Made by a program: the position numbers and the translations under genes
Source: Oscillibacter sp.
GTDB taxonomy: Bacteria; Bacillota; Clostridia; Oscillospirales; Oscillospiraceae
NCBI GenBank assembly: GCA_009773995.1
Contig: VSMY01000139.1
Span: 1 to 6,111 of the forward strand
DNA length: 6,111 nucleotides
Direction: 5' to 3'
Notes under the pieces: generated by a model
Told to the model about the DNA's origin: nothing
The model's database searches: none
The model's input: only the letters and a program-made list of their open reading frames with translations
Shown: positions 1 through 6,111 of the stretch, piece after piece
How positions within the stretch are numbered: position 1 is the stretch's first letter
How the letters are laid out: each line of letters begins with the position of its first letter

Positions 1-2
1 GG

Positions 3-917
3 GAGAAGCCGCCTTTCGTCCTGCCGCCCGCAAACCCGGACCAGCGCCGGGTCTTCGCTTATCTCCAAAAGAGAGGCGTTGCCCCAAAGGTTATCCGGGC
101 CTTCGTGGACGCTGGACTTCTCTATGAGGACGCTCAATACCACAACTGCGTGTTTGTGGGCAGGGATGGCAGCGGCCAACCCAGATTCGCCAGCAAGCGC
201 GGCACCTGTGACCTGGGCGGCTCCAGCTTCAAGCGGGATGTCCTCGGCAGCGACAAAAAGATAGGCTTCCGCCTGCCCTGCGACCCGGAGATCAAGGAAG
301 TGGCTGTCTTTGAGGCCCCTATAGACCTCATGAGCTTCTGCACCCTCTGCCCGGAGGTCCACAGCAACGCCGTCGCCCTCTGCGGGCTGTACAGCGGGCC
401 CCTGGACACTTATCTCAAAGACCATCCGCACCTGAAATCCATTAAGCTCCTGCTGGATAGCGATGAGCCGGGAATCAGGGCGGCAAAGGAGATGCGGGAG
501 CGGTATCGGGAGGCCGGGTATGAGGTGGAAATCCGGGTTCCCAAGTTCGGGAAGGACTGGAACGCCCAGCTCATGTACAAGCTCACGGGCATCCTGGAGG
601 AGGTGAAGCCGCCCAAAAGCAAAGAAAATCCAATGAAAAAGGAGGAATTACAGCCTATGGCTAACTTATCCAAACTCGTCGACAACCGGAACGCCTCGAC
701 CGCCAAACGGCGGGAGGAACGGCAGCAGGACAAGGAGACCGCCTCCAGTCTTCGGGATACCAGCGTCACGCAGATCACCAGCGACCCGGAGAAATTTGCC
801 CGCTACCTTACCATGCAGGGGACAACCCGTCCTATGGCGCCGGAAACATCGCCCTGGCCATGGCCCAGCTCCCGGAGGCCACCGTTGTCCATACCAAAGA
901 GCGCTGGAAGGACCTAG
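3..917 (+). CDS. DUF3991/TOPRIM-domain protein, 5' partial, frame runs on into the next gene
   Basis: The frame is already open at base 3, so the true start lies upstream. The first ~65 visible codons match the DUF3991 pattern (PDQRRVFAYLQKRGV, then NCVFVGRDGSGQPRFAS). A TOPRIM fold follows, with the acidic residue in VFEAPID (Glu, codon at 312) and the metal-binding pair in LLLDSDEPG (Asp codons at 456 and 462), then a GKDWN motif at 549-563. Proteins with this pairing are primase- or topoisomerase-like nucleic-acid enzymes commonly encoded by conjugative elements; the exact reaction is not established from the sequence. The native protein probably ends near 630-660, but no stop occurs there. 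The frame continues through the next gene's start (657) and ends at TAG 915-917, with an out-of-frame tail after about 821. Family assignment is strong; the 3' end is uncertain. Confidence 0.8.
   Translation, partial: EKPPFVLPPANPDQRRVFAYLQKRGVAPKVIRAFVDAGLLYEDAQYHNCVFVGRDGSGQPRFASKRGTCDLGGSSFKRDVLGSDKKIGFRLPCDPEIKEVAVFEAPIDLMSFCTLCPEVHSNAVALCGLYSGPLDTYLKDHPHLKSIKLLLDSDEPGIRAAKEMRERYREAGYEVEIRVPKFGKDWNAQLMYKLTGILEEVKPPKSKENPMKKEELQPMANLSKLVDNRNASTAKRREERQQDKETASSLRDTSVTQITSDPEKFARYLTMQGTTRPMAPETSPWPWPSSRRPPLSIPKSAGRT
640..645 (+). promoter_or_regulatory. Ribosome binding site for the gene starting at 657
   Basis: AGGAGG lies 11 bases before ATG 657. A strong Shine-Dalgarno inside an otherwise open frame indicates that translation restarts here, and supports 657 as the start of a separate gene rather than an interior Met of the TOPRIM protein. 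Confidence 0.7.
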
Positions 918-1522
918 GCCGCTTCGTCCGGGACCCGGAGCTAAAAAACGGCGCCAGTGTCTTCACCCGGTCCGCCTCGGGCCGGGGCTACAGCCTTACC
1001 AGCGTCTACGACGTGTCCCAGACCCAGGGCCGGGAGCCGCGAAGACTCCAGCTCAAGGACAAGAGCGAGCCCATGGAAGCGGCCCTGACCGTCCTGCTGG
1101 ACTTCGCCCCCGTCGAGGTCACTGCCGACAAGAAGCTGTCCGCCGGAGCCTATTACGACCCGCAGAAGATGACGCTGGCAGTCAACCCCAGCTATTCGGA
1201 CAGCAAGGCGTTCGCGGCCATCGCCGCCCAGATCGCCCAGGCCCGCTTCCACGATTGGGGCCGCAATCCCACCTACAGCCGGGAGAGCTGCGAGCTGAGC
1301 GCCCAGAGCGTGTCGTACATCCTCTGCCGCCGCTTTGGCATCCCGTGCGAGCTGCCGGACCTGAGCAAGCTGGCGGAGCGGTACCAGGGCTGGACGGCGG
1401 ACGACCGTCTGAACGTTCTGAAAGGCATCCAGGACATGAGCCGCCGGATCGGCGGCGCTATTGAGAAGACCATCGCCCCGCCCCAGCGGCAGGCTCCCGC
1501 CCGAAGCGAGGGCGAGAGATAG
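657..1522 (+). pseudogene. ArdC/zincin-like cytoplasmic protein, degenerate, frameshifted
   Basis: Start is ATG 657 (MANLSKLVDNRNAS) behind AGGAGG. The N-terminal ~55 residues read in one frame and the rest (DNPSYGAGNIALAM onwards) in another, ending at TAG 1520-1522. Restoring one G in the run 818-821 gives a continuous protein of about 288 residues, the length I would expect for this family. The C-terminal half resembles the peptidase part of ArdC/ImmA-IrrE-type proteins: a helix AFAAIAAQIAQARF sits where HExxH would be expected but lacks the histidines, and ELSAQSVSYILCRRFGI resembles the downstream conserved helix. It is therefore probably non-catalytic. There is no signal peptide, so it should be cytoplasmic. 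ArdC-type proteins are antirestriction factors on mobile elements, but that role is not demonstrated here. The break may be a real mutation, a sequencing error or, less likely, programmed slippage. Confidence 0.65.
860..1522 (+). CDS. 3' fragment of the frameshifted ArdC/zincin-like gene
   Basis: This is the longest ATG-initiated open frame (220 codons) covering the intact C-terminal part of the gene above. No convincing Shine-Dalgarno precedes ATG 860, and homology-like sequence extends upstream of it in the same frame to about 821, so 860 is unlikely to be a real start. The fragment holds the degenerate peptidase helix and the YILCRRFGI segment, and ends with a basic, proline-rich tail (APPQRQAPARSEGER). 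If the frameshift is real, this part would be made only by internal initiation or slippage. Confidence 0.5.
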   Translation: MAQLPEATVVHTKERWKDLGRFVRDPELKNGASVFTRSASGRGYSLTSVYDVSQTQGREPRRLQLKDKSEPMEAALTVLLDFAPVEVTADKKLSAGAYYDPQKMTLAVNPSYSDSKAFAAIAAQIAQARFHDWGRNPTYSRESCELSAQSVSYILCRRFGIPCELPDLSKLAERYQGWTADDRLNVLKGIQDMSRRIGGAIEKTIAPPQRQAPARSEGER

Positions 1523-1555
1523 CCCCACTATTTTGAATACGAGGAGATCAACAAT

Positions 1556-2458
1556 ATGAAAAGAACAATTCCTTTGTTCCTGGCGACATTCCTGCTTTCC
1601 ATGCTCCTGGCCATTCCCGCCCAGGCCGCCGAGGCCGATCAGACCGCCGAATCGGGCAAAGCCAGCGCTTACTACCCCATCTCCGTGGAGGAGTACACGG
1701 CGGGCGACTTCGATGAGCTCCGCATCCAGAAGGTGTACCAGCTCTCCCTGGACGACGACCCCAGCCTCATTCCCACCGGGGACTTCGAGCGGAACGGGCG
1801 GCTGTACTACCTGTTGGACATGACCCGGAAGGACGAGGTGGGGGTGGATACCAAGCCCCACGTCCAGACCGTGACCATGCCCAGCGACACCAATAATATG
1901 GAGAAAATCCTCCAGACCCTGGACACCGAGATTGAGACCGTCACGGAGGACGGCTACACCGGGAAACTGCACCTGGACCACACCACGGTTAAGGTCACCA
2001 CGGACGGCTACGCCACCAAGACCGGGACCGTCTCCGCTACCAGGACTTATCCGAACCTTTCTGAAGCGGACCTCTCCCTGGTGCCCAAGACCATCTCGGA
2101 CGGCGGGCGGAGCCTGACCCTGGCGGACGTGCAGTGGAGCAATTCCACCCAGGAGGAGGGCGACGGCGTGGTGACCCGCTACACCGCCACGGCCCGCTAC
2201 ACCGGCAGCACCTCCAGCAAATACGCCACCGGATATACGGTGACGGCGGACTACTCTGGCGAGGTGTCCAAGACCGGCTGTAATGTGGTTACCTATACCG
2301 CCGTGTTCGGCAGCGTCGAGGCCCCGAAGGACTCCGGCGTCCAGGACGGCGAACCCGTTGACGTTTCCGGCATTGGGCGTCCGCTCATGATCGGCGGCGT
2401 GGTGCTGGCGCTGGCCCTGGGCGGCGCGTTTGCTTTCAAAAAGATTCGAAGGAGATGA
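1556..2458 (+). CDS. Secreted, single-pass membrane-anchored protein of unknown function
   Basis: 300 residues; ATG 1556 is preceded by GAGGAG at 1541-1546 (9-base spacer). A clear signal peptide occupies residues 1-24/25 (basic MKR, hydrophobic core, AQA-A cleavage site). The body is Thr/Tyr-rich and looks beta-stranded (TEDGYTGKLHLDHTTVKV, then SSKYATGYTVTADYSGEV), with one cysteine near the end of the ectodomain. A hydrophobic segment at about 276-294 is followed by the basic tail KKIRRR, predicting an extracellular domain held by a C-terminal membrane helix. There is no LPXTG-like motif before that helix, so it is probably not a sortase substrate. It resembles surface proteins I associate with conjugative elements of gut Clostridia, but I know no function. 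It starts 33 bases after the preceding stop and ends just before the sortase gene, suggesting co-transcription. Confidence 0.82.
   Translation: MKRTIPLFLATFLLSMLLAIPAQAAEADQTAESGKASAYYPISVEEYTAGDFDELRIQKVYQLSLDDDPSLIPTGDFERNGRLYYLLDMTRKDEVGVDTKPHVQTVTMPSDTNNMEKILQTLDTEIETVTEDGYTGKLHLDHTTVKVTTDGYATKTGTVSATRTYPNLSEADLSLVPKTISDGGRSLTLADVQWSNSTQEEGDGVVTRYTATARYTGSTSSKYATGYTVTADYSGEVSKTGCNVVTYTAVFGSVEAPKDSGVQDGEPVDVSGIGRPLMIGGVVLALALGGAFAFKKIRRR
2449..2454 (+). promoter_or_regulatory. Ribosome binding site deciding the TTG start of the sortase gene
   Basis: AAGGAG overlaps the last codons of the upstream gene and lies 11 bases before TTG 2466. It directly abuts ATG 2455 (zero spacing), and that ATG opens only a four-codon frame, so TTG 2466 is the better start. 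Confidence 0.6.
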
Positions 2459-2465
2459 AGAACCC

Positions 2466-3335
2466 TTGAAATTGAAAACTTTCCTGCTGGTCTGCATGAT
2501 CTGCGCCCTGTGCGTGGTTCCGGCCAGCGCCCTCGAGTACAGTTATGACGGGGCGGACGATTTCCTGTTCGCCCGGCCCACCAGCGACGACACCATCTAT
2601 GAGGAGGAGAATCCCAACGTGGACCGGAGCAAGAACGTGGCCCTGGTGGCTCCCGGCTTCGGCACCCCCACCAGCTACCTCCCCGGCTCCGGCGAACACC
2701 TGACCCCGAACCTTGTTCCCGGAGCGCTCTCCGGCGGGCTGGTGAATCAGGTGGGTGGAGCGAATTACTCCGTTTCGGAGGACGGAATCTCCAGCGGCAT
2801 GGGCGGGTTCCTGCCCAGCACGTCGATCTTCGCCAGCGGAAGCGGCTCCTCCGGCAATGCCACGCCCCCGGAACATTTCACCGTCACCACCCGACCCAAT
2901 GAATCGACCTCTGTGGGCTTCACCAGCGTCACCGAGGGCAGCTACTACGCCAACGGCTCCCTGGGCACGCTGAAGATTCCTGCCATTGGCCTGAACGTCA
3001 AAATCGTCCAAGGCACGGACAGCGCCGCGCTGAAAAAGGGCGTGGGCCACTTCGAAGAGACCTCCATCTGGAACGGCAACGTCGGATTGGCGGCCCACAA
3101 CCGGGGGACCAATTCCTACTTCGGCAAAATCCATACCCTGGAGGCCGGGGACGAGATTACCCTCACCACGAAGGAGGGTACCCGGACCTATGAAGTCACC
3201 TCCGTCGCCAAGGTCACTGAGACCGACCGGAGCAGCCTGGAGAACACTTCTGAAAACTGCCTGACGCTGTACACCTGCGTCCGAGACGAGCGGGACCTCC
3301 GGTGGTGTGTGAGAGCGGTTGAACTGACCGATTAA
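2466..3335 (+). CDS. Sortase (cysteine transpeptidase), class uncertain, possibly class D-like
   Basis: From TTG 2466 the protein is 289 residues. Residues 1-22 form a signal/anchor segment with an ASA-L site that could be cleaved. Residues ~24-160 are a Gly/Ser/Pro-rich linker. The sortase beta-barrel covers about 165-289, beginning GTLKIPAIGLNVKIVQG. The catalytic residues are visible: His211 in LAAHNRG, Cys271 in TLYTC and Arg279 in RWCVRA. Sortases cleave a sorting motif in surface proteins and join them to the cell wall or to pilin subunits. The catalytic domain is compact and there is no C-terminal membrane helix, which argues against a class C pilin polymerase. An upstream in-frame TTG at 2430 has no ribosome binding site. 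The large surface protein starting at 4289 is the obvious candidate substrate, but its C-terminus is outside the window. Confidence 0.9.
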   Translation: MKLKTFLLVCMICALCVVPASALEYSYDGADDFLFARPTSDDTIYEEENPNVDRSKNVALVAPGFGTPTSYLPGSGEHLTPNLVPGALSGGLVNQVGGANYSVSEDGISSGMGGFLPSTSIFASGSGSSGNATPPEHFTVTTRPNESTSVGFTSVTEGSYYANGSLGTLKIPAIGLNVKIVQGTDSAALKKGVGHFEETSIWNGNVGLAAHNRGTNSYFGKIHTLEAGDEITLTTKEGTRTYEVTSVAKVTETDRSSLENTSENCLTLYTCVRDERDLRWCVRAVELTD

Positions 3336-3440
3336 ACCAGCCCGAACTGTCTGCCGATTCCAATAGACATCCCTCCAAATCTGTGGTAGTGTTACGGTTG
3401 CAAAAGCCCCAACAAAGTCACGGAAACGGAGGAAACAGCT
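3336..3440 (+). other. Intergenic gap between sortase and CAP genes
   Basis: This 105-base gap is the largest non-coding stretch in the window. It contains the GGAGG site at 3428-3432 for the next gene. I see no hairpin with a T-run and no convincing -35/-10 pair, so transcription probably reads through from the sortase gene. Confidence 0.5.
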
Positions 3441-4202
3441 ATGAAAGGCGCAAGAAGAATACTTCAAATGTTGGCGGGCGGATTTTTGACGGCGGCGCTG
3501 CTGGCAGGCCCGGCCCTGGCGGCGGACCCGGAGATTCGGGTGGGCAGCTACAAGGGCAATACCCTGGAGGCAGGCGAAAGGAGCTGCCTCATCATCGGTC
3601 CTGCCGGAGCGGAATACCAAGCAAGCTCCAGCGCCCCGGAGGTTATCACACTCGAACGAGTCCTGACCTATTGGGTGGCGGTGGCCAAGGCGGAGGGCTC
3701 GGCTGAAATCATCGTCACCAATGAGGCCGGAAGCACCGGCAGCCTGACGCTGACAGTAGGAGCGGCGGAACCATCCTCCGTCCCCAGCGAAACCCTGGAC
3801 CTCTCCGCCAATCTGGATATCCGCCTGGAGATGGTCCGCCTCATCAATGAGGTGCGCCGGGAGAACGGCCTCTCTGAGCTGCCCATGGACGAATCCCTCA
3901 TGAACGCCGCCCAGGACGTCTCCGGCCAGTGCGTCAAGGAGCACAGGCCCTATGACCACATGGCCCTCATCCGCTACGGCTGGCCCTACGGCGGACTCTA
4001 CAATTTGACAGTGTTCACCGCCTATGGCTGCCCGGATATCGCCCGGCAGGCTGTCGATTACTGGATCGCGTCGCCAAGGCACTACAAAACCATGCTGCTG
4101 GAGGAGGCGTCCCATGTCGGAACCGGCGTTACCTTCAAAAACGGAAAAGCCTACTGTTACATGGTGGTGGGCGATCCTACCGGACATAACCCCTACGAAT
4201 AA
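3441..4202 (+). CDS. Secreted protein with Ig-like (BIG2-type) and CAP (SCP/PR1-like) domains
   Basis: 253 residues; ATG 3441 follows GGAGG with an 8-base spacer. A signal peptide spans residues 1-27 (basic start, hydrophobic core, ALA-A site). Residues ~35-107 look like a bacterial Ig-like domain (SSSAPEVITL, then GSAEIIVTNEAGSTGSLTLTV). Residues ~125-253 match a CAP domain: the first helix RLINEVRRENGLSEL, LMNAAQDVSGQC, His168 in KEHRPYDH, the WIASPRHY signature (Trp208, His214) and HVGTGVTFKNGKAYCYMVV. The two expected histidines are present, but the usual GENL segment appears as LYNL, so one acidic residue of the CAP cavity seems lost. CAP proteins are extracellular with varied or unknown activity in bacteria; no enzymatic role can be assigned. 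There is no membrane anchor or LPXTG, so it is probably released or bound through the Ig-like domain. Confidence 0.87.
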   Translation: MKGARRILQMLAGGFLTAALLAGPALAADPEIRVGSYKGNTLEAGERSCLIIGPAGAEYQASSSAPEVITLERVLTYWVAVAKAEGSAEIIVTNEAGSTGSLTLTVGAAEPSSVPSETLDLSANLDIRLEMVRLINEVRRENGLSELPMDESLMNAAQDVSGQCVKEHRPYDHMALIRYGWPYGGLYNLTVFTAYGCPDIARQAVDYWIASPRHYKTMLLEEASHVGTGVTFKNGKAYCYMVVGDPTGHNPYE

Positions 4203-4221
4203 GGAATCTCACACCACACGG

Positions 4222-4255
4222 AGGCCCATTGGCAAATCGCCAATGGGCCTTTTTT
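4222..4255 (+). terminator. Intrinsic (Rho-independent) terminator after the CAP gene
   Basis: A perfect 12-bp inverted repeat (AGGCCCATTGGC / GCCAATGGGCCT) with loop AAATC is followed by a run of six T at 4250-4255. It starts 20 bases after the CAP stop codon. The opposite strand lacks a T-run after the stem, so it acts for + strand transcription only. Confidence 0.92.
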
Positions 4256-4273
4256 CGTTGCCAAATTTAATTC

Positions 4274-4281
4274 GGAAAGGA
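4274..4281 (+). promoter_or_regulatory. Ribosome binding site of the large surface protein
   Basis: GGAAAGGA lies 7 bases before ATG 4289, supporting that start for a frame that stays open to the window end. Confidence 0.6.
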
Positions 4282-4288
4282 AACTTTT

Positions 4289-6111
4289 ATGCATCAAAAG
4301 AATCACTCTCTGCGAACGCGCCTGACGGCCCTGCTGCTGGCGCTGGTCTGCGTCCTGGGCCTGTTCCCCACCACGGCCTTCGCCGCCGGGGACACCATCA
4401 CGCTGAAGGAATTCGGCCACTCCGGCGTGGCCTATGAGTCCGCGGCCCTGGGGCGCTGTACGCTTCATGAAATGAATTTCACCAATGGGAACCAGACCAC
4501 CACCGGCTTCTGCGGCACCAAGGGCGGCGGCATGGGGACCTCCCTCCAGGGCCAGACCTGGGGGAACAAGCGCTCCATCTCGGACCCCACCGTGGAAACC
4601 ATGATGGCCTACTACTACGCCCACTCCACCGGCGTCTTCACCGATGAGGCGGAGGCCCTGGGCGTGGCGGACGTCTGGGGGCCTGGGTATCGTTGGTACA
4701 TGAACGCCTGGGTGCAGGCTTGTATCTGGCGCTATCAGCAGGGCAGCATGAGCGACCCCGTCGTGGCTTGCGCCGAGGAGCTCATGGCCGTCTACAACAC
4801 CCTGGAGGGCACCCACTACACCAGCATTGACCAGAAGCAGGGCGAGAGCTCCTTCCGGGACCGGACGCAGTTCATTCTGGATCTGGGCAGCCAGGGCGTT
4901 TGGGGAAAATGCGCCGTGTATGAGTACACCTTCACCGGCGCGGGTTCCAGCTCCCACCCTGCCAGCGGCGTCCAGAAGATCATCCTGGGCGACCTTACGG
5001 TGGAGCATATTGAGCAGGAGGAATACGTCCTCATTGTCAAGAAGGTGGACGCTACCAATCCCAGCAAGGGCCTCCCCGGAGCGGGATTCCATATTGAATC
5101 CACCAACGGCTCCTACTCCAAGGACGTCATCACCGGGGAGGGCGGAGTCTACCGGATCAATGGCCTCAGCGCCGGTACATACGCCGTCACGGAGACCGCG
5201 CCCCCTCCGGGCGGATATGAGATCGACAGCGCCGCCCCGCAGTATGTCACCCTGCCCAGCAATGGGAACAATACCGTGACGGTTACCTTCCGGGACAGCA
5301 TCACCACCACCGGAGAGGGCAGCATCCGAAAAGTGGACGCGGACAACCCGACAAAGGGCCTCGCGGGAGCCGTGATCAAAATTACCGGCGTGGATAACAG
5401 CTTTGTGGGGACCTACACCACCGCCGAGGGCGGCTGGCTGACGGACGTCCCCTGGAAGGACATGCCCGTCGGAAGCTTCGTGGCGGAGGAGGTCACTCCG
5501 CCGGAGAATTACAGCCTCAGCCCGGACCCCGCCAAGGTCAAGCAGACCTTTGTCTGGGACGGAAAGACGGACGTGTCTCTCGTTTTTGAAAACGACAGCA
5601 AGGTCAAAGTCAAGCTCCTGAAGCTGGACGATTCCAACAATCCCCTGCCCGGCGCGGTGTTCAATATTCTGAAGGACGGGCAGATCATCGGTACGGAGGC
5701 CACCAAGGAGGACGGAAGCATCACCGTCACCGATGTGACGGAGGGCCTGTACGCCTTTGTGGAGGTGAGCGCCCCGGCCCCCTGGGCCAAGCTGGATGAT
5801 CCCGTGATTGTTCATGTGGATCAGGCGGACGTCAACGGCGGCGAGACCATCACCGTCTCCGCGGCGGACAAGAAGCTGCCGAACCTGACTATCCTGAAAC
5901 GGGATTCCCAGTCTGGCGAGGTCATCCCGAATACTCATTTTGAGATCAAGGGCATCCACTACGGATATCACAACGACGTGACCACCGGCCCGGATGGCAA
6001 GGCCGTCCTCACAGGCATCCCCGTGGATTCTTACGAGGTGTCTGAAAAATCCGTGCCGGACCCCTGGGTTGTCGGGGACGAGCCCACTCAGGTAATCTGG
6101 TTGGGGGCCGG
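4289..6111 (+). CDS. Thioester-domain adhesin with Cna-B (SpaA-type) repeats, 3' partial
   Basis: The frame runs from ATG 4289 without a stop to the window end, giving 607 visible residues. Signal peptide: residues 1-32 (TAFA-A). Residues ~35-240 form a Cys-Gln thioester domain: Cys75 in GFCGTKG and Gln143 in WVQACIW fit the Cys and the hydrophobic-Gln-x-x-hydrophobic motif of these domains, whose internal thioester can react covalently with surface amines. Then come Cna-B/SpaA-type domains at about 245-338, 342-437, 438-531 and 532 onwards. Likely isopeptide lysines are K252 (KKVD), K348 (RKVD), K445 (LKLD) and K537 (LKRD); likely catalytic glutamates are E302, E400, E492 and E586, before the Pro-containing turn (VTETAPP, VAEEVTPP, VEVSAP, VSEKSVP). 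This is the plan of a stiff wall-anchored stalk with a reactive tip. The sorting signal, if present, is beyond the window. An earlier terminator separates it from the CAP gene. Confidence 0.9.
   Translation, partial: MHQKNHSLRTRLTALLLALVCVLGLFPTTAFAAGDTITLKEFGHSGVAYESAALGRCTLHEMNFTNGNQTTTGFCGTKGGGMGTSLQGQTWGNKRSISDPTVETMMAYYYAHSTGVFTDEAEALGVADVWGPGYRWYMNAWVQACIWRYQQGSMSDPVVACAEELMAVYNTLEGTHYTSIDQKQGESSFRDRTQFILDLGSQGVWGKCAVYEYTFTGAGSSSHPASGVQKIILGDLTVEHIEQEEYVLIVKKVDATNPSKGLPGAGFHIESTNGSYSKDVITGEGGVYRINGLSAGTYAVTETAPPPGGYEIDSAAPQYVTLPSNGNNTVTVTFRDSITTTGEGSIRKVDADNPTKGLAGAVIKITGVDNSFVGTYTTAEGGWLTDVPWKDMPVGSFVAEEVTPPENYSLSPDPAKVKQTFVWDGKTDVSLVFENDSKVKVKLLKLDDSNNPLPGAVFNILKDGQIIGTEATKEDGSITVTDVTEGLYAFVEVSAPAPWAKLDDPVIVHVDQADVNGGETITVSAADKKLPNLTILKRDSQSGEVIPNTHFEIKGIHYGYHNDVTTGPDGKAVLTGIPVDSYEVSEKSVPDPWVVGDEPTQVIWLGA
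5042..5374 (+). repeat. Related Cna-B domain starts inside the adhesin gene
   Basis: The openings of the first two Cna-B domains, KVDATNPSKGLPGAG (from 5042) and KVDADNPTKGLAGAV (from 5330), are near copies at protein level and diverged in DNA, about 288 bases apart. This points to old tandem duplication of a ~96-residue module. The third and fourth domains are more divergent. Confidence 0.65.

Noticed and set aside
796..1464. 222-codon + strand frame rich in Arg, Pro and Gly
   Set aside because: It is an alternative frame over the ArdC-like gene with the composition of a GC-rich shadow; the 860-1522 frame carries the recognisable sequence.
2430..2465. Upstream TTG (2430) as the sortase start
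   Set aside because: There is no Shine-Dalgarno before it, and it would put a charged extension ahead of a good signal peptide and overlap the upstream membrane-anchor codons.
941..2497. 518-codon open frame on the - strand
   Set aside because: It lies antisense to the ArdC-like and membrane-protein genes. Its translation is Gly/Val/His/Leu-rich with no domain, as expected from the complement of GC-rich coding DNA.
2436..4187. 583-codon open frame on the - strand
   Set aside because: It lies antisense to the sortase and CAP genes and crosses their intergenic gap. The translation is low-complexity, with no recognisable motif.
4258..4286. Possible promoter: TTGCCA at 4258 and AAACTT at 4281
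   Set aside because: The -10 match is poor, and transcription would start at or after ATG 4289, leaving the ribosome binding site outside the transcript.
4193..5971. 592-codon open frame on the - strand
   Set aside because: It is the shadow of the adhesin gene and reads through the terminator hairpin. The + strand frame has clear signal peptide, thioester and Cna-B motifs.

Overview
The window looks like part of an integrative and conjugative element (or its accessory region) from a GC-rich gut-type Clostridia relative, such as the Oscillospirales. This rests on Gram-positive surface-protein architecture (sortase, Cna-B repeats, thioester domain), strong GGAGG-type ribosome binding sites, high G+C with G/C-rich third codon positions, and a DUF3991/TOPRIM protein of the kind usually found on such elements. 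No integrase, relaxase or coupling protein is visible, so the element assignment is an inference. All supported genes are on the + strand and closely packed.

Left part (1-1522), DNA-processing/cytoplasmic genes. The window opens inside a DUF3991-TOPRIM gene whose frame has no stop before the next gene's start at 657, which has its own ribosome binding site. That next gene encodes a cytoplasmic protein resembling a degenerate ArdC/zincin-type protein. It is broken by an apparent one-base loss in a G run at 818-821, so it appears as two overlapping reading frames (one ending at 917, the other running 860-1522).

Middle and right part (1556-6111), cell-surface module. Four consecutive genes encode proteins with N-terminal signal peptides: a conserved-looking single-pass membrane protein of unknown function (1556-2458), a sortase with a TLYTC active site (about 2466-3335, probable TTG start), an Ig-like plus CAP-domain protein (3441-4202), and a large surface protein cut by the window end (4289-6111). 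The last has an N-terminal Cys-Gln thioester domain followed by at least four Cna-B-type isopeptide domains. A near-perfect intrinsic terminator (4222-4255) lies between the CAP gene and the adhesin gene.

How they may work together (inference): the adhesin could be attached to the wall by a sortase, possibly the one encoded here, and could bind covalently to a neighbouring cell or host surface through its thioester. The membrane protein and CAP protein would be further surface components. On a conjugative element such a module could stabilise mating contacts, or be cargo for host colonisation.
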